From MED-G116 sp038107835 (GTDB lineage Bacteria; Pseudomonadota; Alphaproteobacteria; Puniceispirillales; Puniceispirillaceae): a DNA stretch of 64,000 nucleotides. Below are positions 44,686 to 53,825 of the stretch, piece after piece (the first letter of the stretch is position 1; each line of letters begins with the position of its first letter). Below the pieces are notes generated by a model. It ran no database searches and had not been told where the DNA came from. It saw nothing but the letters and a program-made list of their open reading frames with translations. A program made the translations under genes and the position numbers. The stretch spans positions 62,001-126,000 of the forward strand of contig JAYNHH010000001.1 in the NCBI GenBank assembly GCA_038107835.1. The letters are read 5' to 3'.

Positions 44686-45627
44686 CTATTTCTGCTTGCG
44701 ATGGGAGGCGCCAAGATGTTCCTTGCCCCGTCCCCTTGCCAGCTTGATCTGTCTCTGCCTTTCGGCAAAACGTCTGGTACGTGCAGGATCCTGGGTAGAT
44801 TTGCAATGATGGCAACTGATGCCATCCTCAAAATCCGGATGCGTCATTTCTGTCTGTGACAGGGGCATGCGGCACGCGTGACACATACCGTAGCTTCCCG
44901 GTTGAAGGTCATGATCGACCGCGACACGGCCATCGAAAACGAAACACTCACCGGTCCATTTGCTGGCGTCATCTGGCACATCCTCGAGATATTTGAGAAT
45001 GCCGCCCTTCAGGTGATAGACCTCGTTGAATCCTAGATCCTGCATCAAGGCACTGGCCTTTTCACAGCGAATTCCGCCGGTGCAATACATTGCCAGCTTC
45101 TTCGGTCTCTTGTCGTCATCCTGCCTTGCCAGCGCCTGCGCCCAGGCCGGAAAATCGCGAAAATTTGTGGTCATTGGATCGACCGCGCCCTCGAACATGC
45201 CTATGGCAGTCTCATAGGTGTTGCGGGTGTCCACGACCATGACGTCGGGGTCGGCAATCAGGCTGTTCCACTCATTCGCGTCAACATAGGTTCCGGTCTG
45301 TTGCGCGGGGTTGATCTGGGGAACACCCATTGTGACAATTTCATTTTTCAGGCGCACCTTCATGCGTAGAAAGGCCTGTTCGGTGGTGAAGGAAAATTTC
45401 AGCGAGAGCGCTTCAAAGCGGGGTTCGCCAGCAAGCCATTCAAGAATGGTTTTCATGCCGGCTGCGGGGGCGCAGATGGTGCCGTTTATACCTTCTTTGG
45501 CAAGCAGAATGGTGCCAAGCGCCCCAGCATCGTCGCACAGCTGCTGAACCACCGGTTGAAGCTCCCTGTAGTCTGGCAGGTCGGCAAATTTATAGAGCGC
45601 GGCAACCACAAATCCCTCTTCATTCAT
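44686..45627 (-). CDS. trhO: tRNA uridine(34) hydroxylase TrhO (rhodanese-related, YceA)
   Basis: A 313-residue UPF0176/TrhO protein, which hydroxylates uridine 34 of several tRNAs with oxygen. The N-terminal domain begins FVVAALYKFADL, and the rhodanese domain has the active-site Cys in YCTGGIRCEKAS. A C-terminal cysteine cluster (CHACRMPL, then CHHCKS) is typical. ATG 45627 is chosen because AGGACGG precedes it and it places FVVAALYKF near the N-terminus; an ATG at 45681 is in frame. Confidence 0.92.
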   Translation of the reverse strand: MNEEGFVVAALYKFADLPDYRELQPVVQQLCDDAGALGTILLAKEGINGTICAPAAGMKTILEWLAGEPRFEALSLKFSFTTEQAFLRMKVRLKNEIVTMGVPQINPAQQTGTYVDANEWNSLIADPDVMVVDTRNTYETAIGMFEGAVDPMTTNFRDFPAWAQALARQDDDKRPKKLAMYCTGGIRCEKASALMQDLGFNEVYHLKGGILKYLEDVPDDASKWTGECFVFDGRVAVDHDLQPGSYGMCHACRMPLSQTEMTHPDFEDGISCHHCKSTQDPARTRRFAERQRQIKLARGRGKEHLGASHRKQK

Positions 45628-45885
45628 GGTCCGTCCTGCCTTTGCCAGCATCTGCTTCATTTCGGCGATATGGTCAGTCATTGATCCGGCTTTGGTCTTT
45701 TACGATGGTGGTTCGCAGGTGGCTTGCCATTGCCAGCGCAACCTAGCATTCCATCTCCGGTTTTCCAATAGGGCCGGTTGGGAAGACAAAGCCGATGTGG
45801 CAGGTGACGAACATCTGCCGCCTGCCTGGACTTGCGGCAGGGGTAGATCATCGGCTAGGATGACAGCATCAAAGGAGCGTTGACG

Positions 45886-46989
45886 ATGTTGAGTGATCTG
45901 ACCCTGAGAGACGATTGTCTGAGTGTTGTTATTTCTGGCAGCGGTGCTGCTGATTTTGATTATTTCTGGTTGCGCGATAATGCGCGCGATCCAATCAGCT
46001 TCGACAGCCGGTCGCATCAGCGTGAGCTCTTCACCTGCGAGGTCGATGCTGATATCAAGCCTGTCGAGGCCGCGCTTGCGGATGATGGTCTGGCGCTGCA
46101 GATTAAATGGCCGGACATGGATGACTCGGTTTGTTACGAGGGAGATTTTCTGTCAGCCTATGCCGTCCCCACACCCATGCTGGCGATGCCTGAACCGACG
46201 ATCTGGGATGCTGCCAGCCTCGAAGATGATGTGGTCCGAATAGCTCACCGCGACGTGATTGCGGATAATGGGATGGGCGGGTTGCTCGACATCATTTCGA
46301 AGAACGGCTTTGCCGTGGTCACCGGAACGCCCCGGAATATGGATGCGGTGTCAGATTTAACTGATCGCATTGGCTACGTCAGACACACTATTTTTGGTGG
46401 CCTGTGGGAATTCGAGGCCAATGAGAACATGGCGGACTCCGCCTATACACCAAAAGAACTCCGTCCTCATACGGATGGTACATACAGTCATGACGCCCCC
46501 GGACTGCAAATGCTGCTGTGCGTGGATTATGATGCGACGGGGGGTGCCTCAATCATGGTTGATGGCTTTCGCATCGCTGCCGAATTAAAACGAACGGCAC
46601 CTGAAATCCATGCAGATCTCTCGCGCATTGATGTCACCGGTATCTATAAGGGTGATGGCGTGGTTCTGCAGGCGCAGCGCCCCATTTTCCGGACTGACCG
46701 GGATGGGAATCTGGTGCAGGTCAGTTTCAACAATTACGACCGCGATACGGTAACTTTGCCAAAGGATGACATGCGTGCGCTCTATGCGGGAATAAGAGCG
46801 TTTGACCGTCTGGCAAATGATCCTCGCTTCCAATGGCGGTACACGCTGCAGCCAGGTGAAATGCTGGTGTTTGACAATTGGCGTGTCCTGCATGGTCGTG
46901 GCCCTTTTCGGGGCCGACGTAAGATGGCCGGTTCCTACATCAACCGTGAGGATTATGAGAGTGCGGTGCGCGTCAATGGCCTTGCCTGA
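45886..46989 (+). CDS. TauD-type Fe(II)/2-oxoglutarate dioxygenase, gamma-butyrobetaine-hydroxylase-like
   Basis: A 367-residue protein with an N-terminal DUF971-like domain (WLRDNARDP near 30) and a TauD-family catalytic domain. The iron facial triad is HTDGTYSHD plus a late His in VLHGRGPF, and the 2-oxoglutarate Arg follows. The layout matches gamma-butyrobetaine or trimethyllysine hydroxylases. The zinc-binding cysteines of the classical N-terminal domain (WLRDNCxCxxC) are missing here; the stretch reads NARDPISFD. ATG 45886 has AAGGAG at good spacing. No carnitine genes are adjacent, so the substrate is open. Confidence 0.82.
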   Translation: MLSDLTLRDDCLSVVISGSGAADFDYFWLRDNARDPISFDSRSHQRELFTCEVDADIKPVEAALADDGLALQIKWPDMDDSVCYEGDFLSAYAVPTPMLAMPEPTIWDAASLEDDVVRIAHRDVIADNGMGGLLDIISKNGFAVVTGTPRNMDAVSDLTDRIGYVRHTIFGGLWEFEANENMADSAYTPKELRPHTDGTYSHDAPGLQMLLCVDYDATGGASIMVDGFRIAAELKRTAPEIHADLSRIDVTGIYKGDGVVLQAQRPIFRTDRDGNLVQVSFNNYDRDTVTLPKDDMRALYAGIRAFDRLANDPRFQWRYTLQPGEMLVFDNWRVLHGRGPFRGRRKMAGSYINREDYESAVRVNGLA

Positions 46990-47037
46990 CGCGATGGCTG
47001 GCTGGTGTTGTTCGCTGAGTGATTAATGCTGGACCGG

Positions 47038-47053
47038 CACGCCCCGGGGCGTG
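47038..47053. terminator. Hairpin between convergent genes
   Basis: The 16-base perfect palindrome CACGCCCCGGGGCGTG lies 48 bases after the dioxygenase stop and just before the end of the leftward FAD monooxygenase gene. A six-base stem with a CCGG loop is the likely fold. There is no clear T-tract, so it is either a weak bidirectional terminator or an mRNA 3' end stabiliser. Confidence 0.5.
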
Positions 47054-47057
47054 TGCT

Positions 47058-48194
47058 TCAGGTGTTCTGACTGCGGAGTCCGGGGTCGGCGGCCCATACT
47101 TCTGCGAGCCAGTCCTGCATGAGATGATTGCCACCCAGATCAAGAGCGGCATTTCGCAGTTTTCCGGCAAGCCCAGAAAAGGCCATGATCTTTCCAGATA
47201 TATCGGCTTTCTGGGCAATTTTTGCGACTGCTCCAGATCGATGGCGTGCATAGGCAGCAAAGGCACTGCTGACATCGGCATGCTGCGTGAGTGACTGCAT
47301 CAGACATGCCGCATCCTGCAGGCTTTGACCTGCCCCCTGTGCCAGATGTGGTGGCATGACATGGGCGGCATCACCTGCAAGCACCATGGTGCCGCGGCGC
47401 CAGCAGATGCCGGTGCTTGATCGGGGCAGGGGCGTCGATGTCCATTTGATCGCTGGATCAGCCAGAAATTGCAGTGGTGTGTTGTGCCGGAACAGCCGGC
47501 CTTGCCATTCGCTGTGGGCCAGGGTTTTGGGCATGGTGGCGACAATGTTCGCACTATCGCCAATCGGATAATGGACAATATGAACGCCGTCGCCAAGCCA
47601 GAGATTGCTGACGGCCTGGGAGAAAAAGTTTGGCAGATCCGATAGGAGTATTGTTGACCGCAATGCCACCTTGTCTGTTGCCAGCGACGCCCTTATGGCT
47701 GTCTCGGACTGGCCAGAAATAAAGGCACGACCAAAGCCGGCAACGCCATCGGCGGCGACCAGCCCGGCAACATGATGGAGGCCTGCGTCCTTGCCAATGA
47801 TGGCGACGCCGTCTTCTGTCTGGCTCGCCTGCTCGACAGTCGTGTTATGCTGGCGAAACCGGTCAGTCTGCCCGATCTTCTGCTCAAAAACGGTTGCCAG
47901 ATCGGCCCGTGCCACACTGGCGTAGACATCCTTGAGCGGCAGCCTTGCCAGAGTTGCATTATTTGTCAGGCTGCGGACGGTGATCTCATGCAGCCGTGTT
48001 GCCCGCGAAAGCACATCCTGCGCCAGTCCCAAAACCGATAGGGCGGCCCATCCATTTGGAGCAAGTTGCACCCCACCCCTCATCATTTGCGCGGGTGGTC
48101 CGAAGAGCACACAGTCGCGGTCTGCTGCGATAACGGCTGTGGCAGCGGCGAGTCCGGCAATACCAGTTCCGCTGATGGCGATTTCGTTGTCCAT
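47058..48194 (-). CDS. FAD-dependent monooxygenase, UbiH/salicylate-hydroxylase type
   Basis: A 378-residue flavoprotein monooxygenase. GTGIAGLAAATAV (about 9-21) binds the FAD ADP moiety, and GDAAHVMPPHLAQGAGQSLQDA (about 280-301) is the class A signature. It hydroxylates an aromatic or quinone-like substrate with NAD(P)H and oxygen. The start at 48194 has AGAGG upstream. It is a single leftward gene facing the taurine-type transporter promoter region. A role in ubiquinone hydroxylation or aromatic catabolism cannot be decided. Confidence 0.85.
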   Translation of the reverse strand: MDNEIAISGTGIAGLAAATAVIAADRDCVLFGPPAQMMRGGVQLAPNGWAALSVLGLAQDVLSRATRLHEITVRSLTNNATLARLPLKDVYASVARADLATVFEQKIGQTDRFRQHNTTVEQASQTEDGVAIIGKDAGLHHVAGLVAADGVAGFGRAFISGQSETAIRASLATDKVALRSTILLSDLPNFFSQAVSNLWLGDGVHIVHYPIGDSANIVATMPKTLAHSEWQGRLFRHNTPLQFLADPAIKWTSTPLPRSSTGICWRRGTMVLAGDAAHVMPPHLAQGAGQSLQDAACLMQSLTQHADVSSAFAAYARHRSGAVAKIAQKADISGKIMAFSGLAGKLRNAALDLGGNHLMQDWLAEVWAADPGLRSQNT

Positions 48195-48641
48195 TATGCG
48201 TCTGCCTCTTTGCTGGTGGGGTAGCGGTGTTGATTTTCGAGCGGATGGTCCGGACTTAAATTGCGCCTGTCACCCTGTCTCATCCCTGATCATATGGTGA
48301 TCAGGGCAGGGAATGATACCTGTCATCACCAAAATCATGCCGAATCTCGTGTGAATGCCGGATAGACGGGCAGTTTTTCCTGAATTAGCAAGATATGGAG
48401 AATCGCTGACTCGGGCGGAAAACATCGAATTGGCAGGTAAGGAAATCAGTCAAATTTTGGGTCGTTCCTGAGCTAAATTCAATGCATTTAGGATTTATAT
48501 TTCATTTTCTATACAAAATGATACGGTAAAAATGTTTTCAACGAGTGCGATGCCTGTCGAGGTCTGACCTTATCAGGGGTGGTTCGGGTTGGAATATTGA
48601 AACCGCAAAGACGCGTGAAATGTGTCACAGGGAGATTATCA
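48195..48641. promoter_or_regulatory. 447-base intergenic control region upstream of the transporter operon
   Basis: No gene seen. It holds a perfect inverted repeat, CCCTGATCA (48284-48292) and TGATCAGGG (48298-48306), with a 5-base spacer, near the leftward monooxygenase gene. From about 48460 to 48530 the sequence is strongly AT-rich, as expected for the promoter of the rightward transporter operon, and CAGGGAG before ATG 48642 is the ribosome site. The length suggests regulated expression. Confidence 0.5.
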
Positions 48642-49622
48642 ATGAACAAGACTTTTAAAAAATACATGGCTGCGTCCGCCATTGTAATGGCTGGTGGCAT
48701 TGCCTCGGCAGCCCACGCTGCGGACTCCGTCAATGTAGCGTTTTTCCTCGAATGGGCGACCCCGAACCAGATTGCGAAGGTTGACAAGGCTTATGACGAT
48801 GCCATGGGTGTCGATGTTAACTGGACTGATTTCTCGACTGGCGTTCAGATGACTGAAGCCATGCTGGCTGGCGACATTGACATTGCCTACTCTCAGGGCC
48901 TTGCGCCCTTCGTGACTGCGATCCAGCAGGGCGCACCGTTGAAAATGGTATCGATTGCCGTCGTCTATGAAGCAAATGACTGCTTTGTAAATGACAGCCT
49001 TGGCATCACGTCTGCCAATGCTTCCGAGCTGGAGGGCCAGACTGTGGCTGTTCCATTGAATACAATGGCTGACTTCTCTTTCAGAAAGCAGATGGCAGCG
49101 CTTGATGTTGACATCTCAACAATGACAATTGTTGATCAGGCACCTGCTGACGGTGCGGTATCTCTTGCCGATGGTTCAGTGGCGATGGCCTGCATCTTCG
49201 GTGGTGCCTCAGCAAAGGCCGCTGGCGAGGTTGGCACACCAATCATGTCATCTCAGGAAAAGACAGATGCCGGTATCGGTTCTTTCGACGTTGTATCCGT
49301 CACCGAGAAATTCGCTACAGAGAACCCAGATCTTCTGCGCACATTCCTGCAGGTGACCGAAGAGGCAAACCAGGCGTGGAAAGGCAAAACCCTGCAGATC
49401 AAGAAAGTATCTGCTGATGCCGGTATGGATTTTGAGACAACAAAGAATCAGATGGCAGGTTTCATCTTCCCAACCATCGCAGAACAGCAGAGTGGTTACT
49501 TCGGCAAAGATGGTGTTGCCGTTTCTGCAGCTGAGTCACTTGGTCTGGTTTTCAAGAAGCCAGGTGCGTGGAACGTTGATGAAAAGATCGCCAAGGTGAT
49601 TACAGGCGAATTCCTGGAGTAA
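48642..49622 (+). CDS. Taurine-type ABC transporter substrate-binding protein (TauA-like)
   Basis: A 326-residue periplasmic binding protein with a Sec signal peptide ending in AHA-AD (about 24-27). The mature N-terminus VNVAFFLEWATPNQIAKV, the segment DIDIAYSQGLAPFV and the ADGAVSLADGSVAMAC region match TauA-like proteins of marine and other alphaproteobacteria. Taurine is the family's main ligand, but hypotaurine or a related omega-amino sulfonate is possible. A hairpin follows the stop, so the binding protein mRNA is probably more abundant than the membrane components. Confidence 0.85.
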   Translation: MNKTFKKYMAASAIVMAGGIASAAHAADSVNVAFFLEWATPNQIAKVDKAYDDAMGVDVNWTDFSTGVQMTEAMLAGDIDIAYSQGLAPFVTAIQQGAPLKMVSIAVVYEANDCFVNDSLGITSANASELEGQTVAVPLNTMADFSFRKQMAALDVDISTMTIVDQAPADGAVSLADGSVAMACIFGGASAKAAGEVGTPIMSSQEKTDAGIGSFDVVSVTEKFATENPDLLRTFLQVTEEANQAWKGKTLQIKKVSADAGMDFETTKNQMAGFIFPTIAEQQSGYFGKDGVAVSAAESLGLVFKKPGAWNVDEKIAKVITGEFLE

Positions 49623-49649
49623 TTCCGGACGCTATACGAAAAGACACAA

Positions 49650-49674
49650 CAAGGCCCGCGATGCGGGCCTTGTT
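49650..49674 (+). terminator. Intra-operon hairpin after the binding-protein gene
   Basis: ACAAGGCCCGC (49650-49660) and GCGGGCCTTGT (49664-49674) form an 11-base stem with a GAT loop. The following bases are only partly T-rich. Located between the binding-protein gene and the ATPase gene, it is a likely leaky terminator or RNA stabiliser that gives excess binding protein, a common arrangement in ABC importers. Confidence 0.7.
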
Positions 49675-49704
49675 TGCTAATTAGAAGAATATAAACGGGG
49701 AAAC

Positions 49705-50502
49705 ATGTCCGATCTCTATTGCAAAGACCTCTGCATGACCTTTGCCGATCCAATGTCGGGGTCAAAGGTTGAGGCGCTGAAAGACATCCAGTTCAATCTG
49801 AAGGAAGGTGAAATCCTGACCGTGCTCGGGCCTTCGGGGTGTGGCAAGACCACCCTGCTGAACATGATTGCCGGCTTCATTACGCCAACCAGTGGCACAT
49901 TGTCACTTGGTGGTGTGGATATTCAGGCGCCAGGCGCCGAACGTGGCATGGTGTTTCAGCAGGGCGCCCTGTTCGAGTGGCTTACAGTTGCAAGGAATGT
50001 CGATTTCGGACTGCGCATGAAGGGTATGGGTGAGGAGGAATCCAGAGAGTTGGTCAATTTCTGGCTCGACACTGTGGGTCTCCAGGGTTTTGGTGAGACA
50101 CCAACCTATCAATTGTCTGGTGGCATGCAGCAGCGTGTTGCGCTTGCCCGGTGCCTTGTGAATGATCCGGATTTGATCCTCATGGATGAGCCGCTTGGTG
50201 CGCTTGATGCGTTGACCCGTGAGAAAATGCAGTCGCTGATCCTTGAGCTATGGAAAAAGACAGGCAAGACAATCATCGTAATCACCCACTCGGTTGAGGA
50301 AGCTCTGCTTCTGGGGGAGAGACTGTTTGTGATGGCGCCCCGACCAGGTCGCATCCACCGTGAGTATAATTTGCCCTTTGCCGAGATGGGGTTGAAGCGC
50401 TCGTTGCGCGAAATCAAGCAGGAAAAAGAGTTCAGCACTATCCGTGAAGAGATCCTGACCATGATTTGGGATATGGAAGAGGAGATTATGGGCGGTGTTT
50501 GA
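49705..50502 (+). CDS. Taurine/sulfonate ABC transporter ATPase (TauB-like)
   Basis: A 265-residue ABC ATPase of the nitrate/sulfonate/taurine group. Walker A is GPSGCGKTTL (about 46-55), the Q loop FQQGAL, the signature LSGGMQQRVALAR (about 136-148), and Walker B LILMDEPLGALD. It powers import through the permease encoded next, whose GTG start overlaps its last 8 bases. ATG 49705 is chosen after GGGG of the leader. Confidence 0.93.
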   Translation: MSDLYCKDLCMTFADPMSGSKVEALKDIQFNLKEGEILTVLGPSGCGKTTLLNMIAGFITPTSGTLSLGGVDIQAPGAERGMVFQQGALFEWLTVARNVDFGLRMKGMGEEESRELVNFWLDTVGLQGFGETPTYQLSGGMQQRVALARCLVNDPDLILMDEPLGALDALTREKMQSLILELWKKTGKTIIVITHSVEEALLLGERLFVMAPRPGRIHREYNLPFAEMGLKRSLREIKQEKEFSTIREEILTMIWDMEEEIMGGV

Positions 50503-52423
50503 TTGGATTTCAGATAATCGGGCATCTATTGCCCTTGTCATCATTATCGCATTGGCCGTTGCCTTTGTGTTTTCGATCTTCGTTGGTGTGAAGCAGACAA
50601 GGCTGCGCGCCAAGGATGAGGTGTTTGGCGATCCGGAGCGGACCAAGGGTGGCTGGTACTGGGCGTTGTGCGGTGTCTCGGCGCTGTTGCTGGTCTGGTT
50701 CTATTACTCTTGGGGTACCGCCCGTGCAGTCTTTCCAACCGCAGCGAATGAACTATGTCAGGTTGCCAAGGTTGAGGAAGCGATGTCGCCCATCACGGCG
50801 GCGCTGCCAGTTGGCTCACGCTATTTAAAATCGACAACGCTGGTTGTCAGGAATGCGGCGCAGGTTGACAAGCTGGCGGTATCAATGCCGGCTGAGGTCT
50901 TTACACCGCGGGAGCAGGCGAAGCTGACTCTCGCCGTGGCGCAGATCAAGGATTTGCTTGCTGTACTGTCGAATCCTGAATTGTCGGATCCAGCTGCCGA
51001 AAGTGCGCTTCTGGCGGTTGAGATGGATTTGCGGGATGTTGCCACACGTTTGCAGGCTGATTATAGCGAGCTGCAACCCCAGAAAGAGGCATTGGAACAG
51101 CCGAAATGGGGAACGTCTGAAGTCGAAATCCCAATATTGCCGGTCACCGGCAAGGGGGTCCTTCTCGACAGCGTGACACAGGATGTTCAGGAAGTCGCCA
51201 AAGCGTTTCTGAAAGTGCGAAACATCTCGCCGCAGGCAAAGCAGCTGATTGCGGACACCAAGGCGATTTTGAAGGAGCTGAAGACACCCGACCCGCTGAT
51301 GCAGCTTGATGAGGCCGGGGAGGGCACTCGCAACGCCTATGTCAAGGCGGTCGACCGGATATTCAAACGCATTGATGATGGGACGATTTTCCCAGCGGAA
51401 TCGATGGATGGTGTCCATTTTGCCGTCAATGAGGTGTTTGCGTCACTGGCTGTTGCCAAAGGTGGTCTGAGCGTTGTCGAAAGCCTGTTCTTCCCGGGTG
51501 ATGGTGTGGTGAAGTCGCGCACGCAATGTACCGAGCAGGGTTCTGGGCGCTGGTTGCCCAAGCCAACAGATGTGATTGCAACCTTCTCAACACTCGCAAA
51601 CCCCGATCTGGAGAGCGGTGGTGGTTACAAGGGAACGACCCTGCTGTGGTGGAAATGGTTGCCGATCGCCGATGTTGTCGCGTTTTTGATTCCTGACGGC
51701 CTTGTCGATATGCTGCCAGGCAGCTACGGCACACATGGTGACAGTGGTGAGTTCAAGCCAAATTACAAGGACAGGCTGCTTGCGGTTGCGCAGGGCGATG
51801 TCAATCTGGGATCGGTGCCGATGCTGGACGGCCATATCTGGGATTCGTTGTTCCGGGTTCTGGTGGCGATGGGCTTTGGTATTCTTGTTGGTGTGCCGCT
51901 TGGCATCTATATGGGCGTCTCGCGTTTCTTCAAATCCTTCTTCGATCCGATGATCGAACTCTATCGTCCGGTACCGCCCTTGGCCTGGGCGCCTTTGATT
52001 CTGACCATTTTTGGCATTCAGGATGATGGTAAGATATTTCTGCTGTTCATGGTGGCGTTTGCAATCATGGTGATTTCAGCCAGAACCGGTGCCTCGGGAA
52101 CGCAGCTCTCAAAGATTCGCGCGTCGCATTCCCTTGGAGCAACAAATAGTCAGATCCTGCGCCATGTCATCCTGCCAAATGCCATGCCGGAAATCCTCAC
52201 TGGGGTTCGTATTGCGATTGGTGTTTGTTGGGGCACGTTGGTTGCGGCGGAGATGCTTGCCGGAACGACAGGCATTGGCTTCATTGAGAATGTGGCGCGA
52301 ACCGTCTCAGACTATGAGTTGATCTGGGTGACTATCCTGATCATGGGATTATTGGGGCTGATCTTTGATCTTGTGATGCGATGGGCAATTGCGAAAATCA
52401 TTCCGTGGCGTGGAAAGGGCTAA
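50495..52423 (+). CDS. Oversized TauC-like ABC permease with a long N-terminal extracytoplasmic region
   Basis: A 642-residue permease, more than twice the usual 250-280. The C-terminal 195 residues (about 447-642) form a normal TauC/SsuC module with the ASHSLGATNSQILRHVILP coupling motif. In front of it lie two hydrophobic segments (about 11-32 and 54-73), then about 320 mainly helical, presumably periplasmic residues, then a region near 395-415 rich in Trp. A canonical first helix of the permease is not clear. GTG 50495 starts it, overlapping the ATPase gene. The extra domain may bind the substrate-binding protein or gate transport; no family was recognised. Confidence 0.85.
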   Translation: MFDWISDNRASIALVIIIALAVAFVFSIFVGVKQTRLRAKDEVFGDPERTKGGWYWALCGVSALLLVWFYYSWGTARAVFPTAANELCQVAKVEEAMSPITAALPVGSRYLKSTTLVVRNAAQVDKLAVSMPAEVFTPREQAKLTLAVAQIKDLLAVLSNPELSDPAAESALLAVEMDLRDVATRLQADYSELQPQKEALEQPKWGTSEVEIPILPVTGKGVLLDSVTQDVQEVAKAFLKVRNISPQAKQLIADTKAILKELKTPDPLMQLDEAGEGTRNAYVKAVDRIFKRIDDGTIFPAESMDGVHFAVNEVFASLAVAKGGLSVVESLFFPGDGVVKSRTQCTEQGSGRWLPKPTDVIATFSTLANPDLESGGGYKGTTLLWWKWLPIADVVAFLIPDGLVDMLPGSYGTHGDSGEFKPNYKDRLLAVAQGDVNLGSVPMLDGHIWDSLFRVLVAMGFGILVGVPLGIYMGVSRFFKSFFDPMIELYRPVPPLAWAPLILTIFGIQDDGKIFLLFMVAFAIMVISARTGASGTQLSKIRASHSLGATNSQILRHVILPNAMPEILTGVRIAIGVCWGTLVAAEMLAGTTGIGFIENVARTVSDYELIWVTILIMGLLGLIFDLVMRWAIAKIIPWRGKG

Positions 52424-52472
52424 GTGTCTTTGGGCGTGTGCTGGCACCGCCGTCTCAAAAATTTCATAAAAG

Positions 52473-52495
52473 AGGGGGCTTTTGGCCCCCTTTTT
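52473..52495. terminator. Bidirectional rho-independent terminator
   Basis: AGGGGGC (52473-52479), loop TTTTG, and GCCCCCT (52485-52491) form a 7-base GC stem followed by TTTT. It ends the transporter operon, and on the other strand the A-rich flank supplies a weaker U-run for the convergent aminotransferase gene. Confidence 0.85.
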
Positions 52496-52511
52496 CCATT
52501 CTGATGAATGT

Positions 52512-53825
52512 CTACTGCAGTTGATCGAGCGTATTGCGGAATTTATCGACTATCTCATCGATATGTTTGCGCTCAGCAATAAAGGCGGGTGCAATGATGG
52601 CATTGTCGCCAGTCCATTTAATGTGCAGCCCGTTCCAGAACATCGCTTTTTGCATTTCCATGCCACGTGCGCCGGGGGCTGCCCCGGGATGCACCTCGAC
52701 ACCGGCCATCATGCCGATGCCACGGATGTCAGCAACCATCGGATGATCCTCGAGGCTCCAGATGGCATCAAGGAAATAGGATTCCATGCTGGCCGCCTGT
52801 TCGAACAGACCCTCTTCTTGATAGAGTTTCTGTGTTGCAATGCCAGCCGCACACGCAGCTGGGTGCGCCGAGTAGGTGTAGCCATGGAAAAACTCGATGG
52901 CATTGGCTGGTGAGGCATCATTGATGGTGTTGTAGATTTCGTCAGTTACGGCAACACCACCCATTGGTATGGCACCATTGGTCAATGCTTTCGCCATGGT
53001 GATGATGTCTGGCCTGACATTGAATTTATGCGTTGCGAAGGGTGTTCCCATTCTGCCAAAGCCGGTAATTACCTCATCAAACACCAGCAACAATCCATGC
53101 CTGTCGCAGATTTCCCGGACTTTCTCGAGATAGCCGACTGGCGGAACCAGTGTGCCGGTTGAGCCGGCAACAGGCTCAATGAAGACCGCGGCCAAGGTGC
53201 TGCCTCCGAGGTTTTCCGCAATGCGCTCAAGGTCCATCGCCATTTCGGCGCCTGTTAGCGGCTGCCCCTTGGCAAAGCGCTGCTCCTCGGTCCATGTGTG
53301 GCGGATCATCGAAATGTTCGGCAATGTGAGTCCAAACGTCTCGCGGTTCTTAACCATGCCGGCCAGCGAGACACCGCCCATATTGACGCCGTGATAGGCA
53401 CGTTCGCGGCTAACCAGACGGTTTCGCTGTGCCTGACCACGGGCGCGCTGGTAGGCAAGAATCACCTTGATTGCAGTATCAATGGACTCAGAGCCGGAGT
53501 TGGTAAAAAACACATGGTTGAAATCATCAGGAAGCAATCTGCAGACACGTTCCGCCAGTTCGAATGATCCCGGGTGACCAAGCTGGAAATGCGGCGTGTA
53601 GTCATTGTTGAGCATCTGGTTATAGACAGCCTCGGCAATTTCGCGGCGCGCATGACCAGCAGGCGTGCAGAACAGGGCTGACGAACCATCGATGATCTGC
53701 CCGCCCTTGTAATCCCACATATACATGCCCTCAGACTTAACCACCATCCGGGGGTTGCTCTTGAAGTCACGGTTTGCCGTAAATGGCATCCAGTGGGCCT
53801 CGAGTGAATTCACATCATAAGACAT
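52512..53825 (-). CDS. Class III omega-amino-acid:pyruvate aminotransferase (beta-alanine/hypotaurine/taurine type)
   Basis: A 437-residue class III PLP aminotransferase close to omega-amino-acid:pyruvate transaminases (N-terminus LEAHWMPFTANRDFK). The cofactor-binding Lys is in IITMAKALTNGAIPMGG, GSES and DEVITGFGRMG are also typical. It transfers the omega-amino group of beta-alanine, hypotaurine or taurine to pyruvate, giving an aldehyde and alanine. Its placement between a taurine-type transporter and a TauR-like regulator argues for taurine or hypotaurine. AGGAAGGA before ATG sets the start at 53825. Confidence 0.85.
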   Translation of the reverse strand: MSYDVNSLEAHWMPFTANRDFKSNPRMVVKSEGMYMWDYKGGQIIDGSSALFCTPAGHARREIAEAVYNQMLNNDYTPHFQLGHPGSFELAERVCRLLPDDFNHVFFTNSGSESIDTAIKVILAYQRARGQAQRNRLVSRERAYHGVNMGGVSLAGMVKNRETFGLTLPNISMIRHTWTEEQRFAKGQPLTGAEMAMDLERIAENLGGSTLAAVFIEPVAGSTGTLVPPVGYLEKVREICDRHGLLLVFDEVITGFGRMGTPFATHKFNVRPDIITMAKALTNGAIPMGGVAVTDEIYNTINDASPANAIEFFHGYTYSAHPAACAAGIATQKLYQEEGLFEQAASMESYFLDAIWSLEDHPMVADIRGIGMMAGVEVHPGAAPGARGMEMQKAMFWNGLHIKWTGDNAIIAPAFIAERKHIDEIVDKFRNTLDQLQ

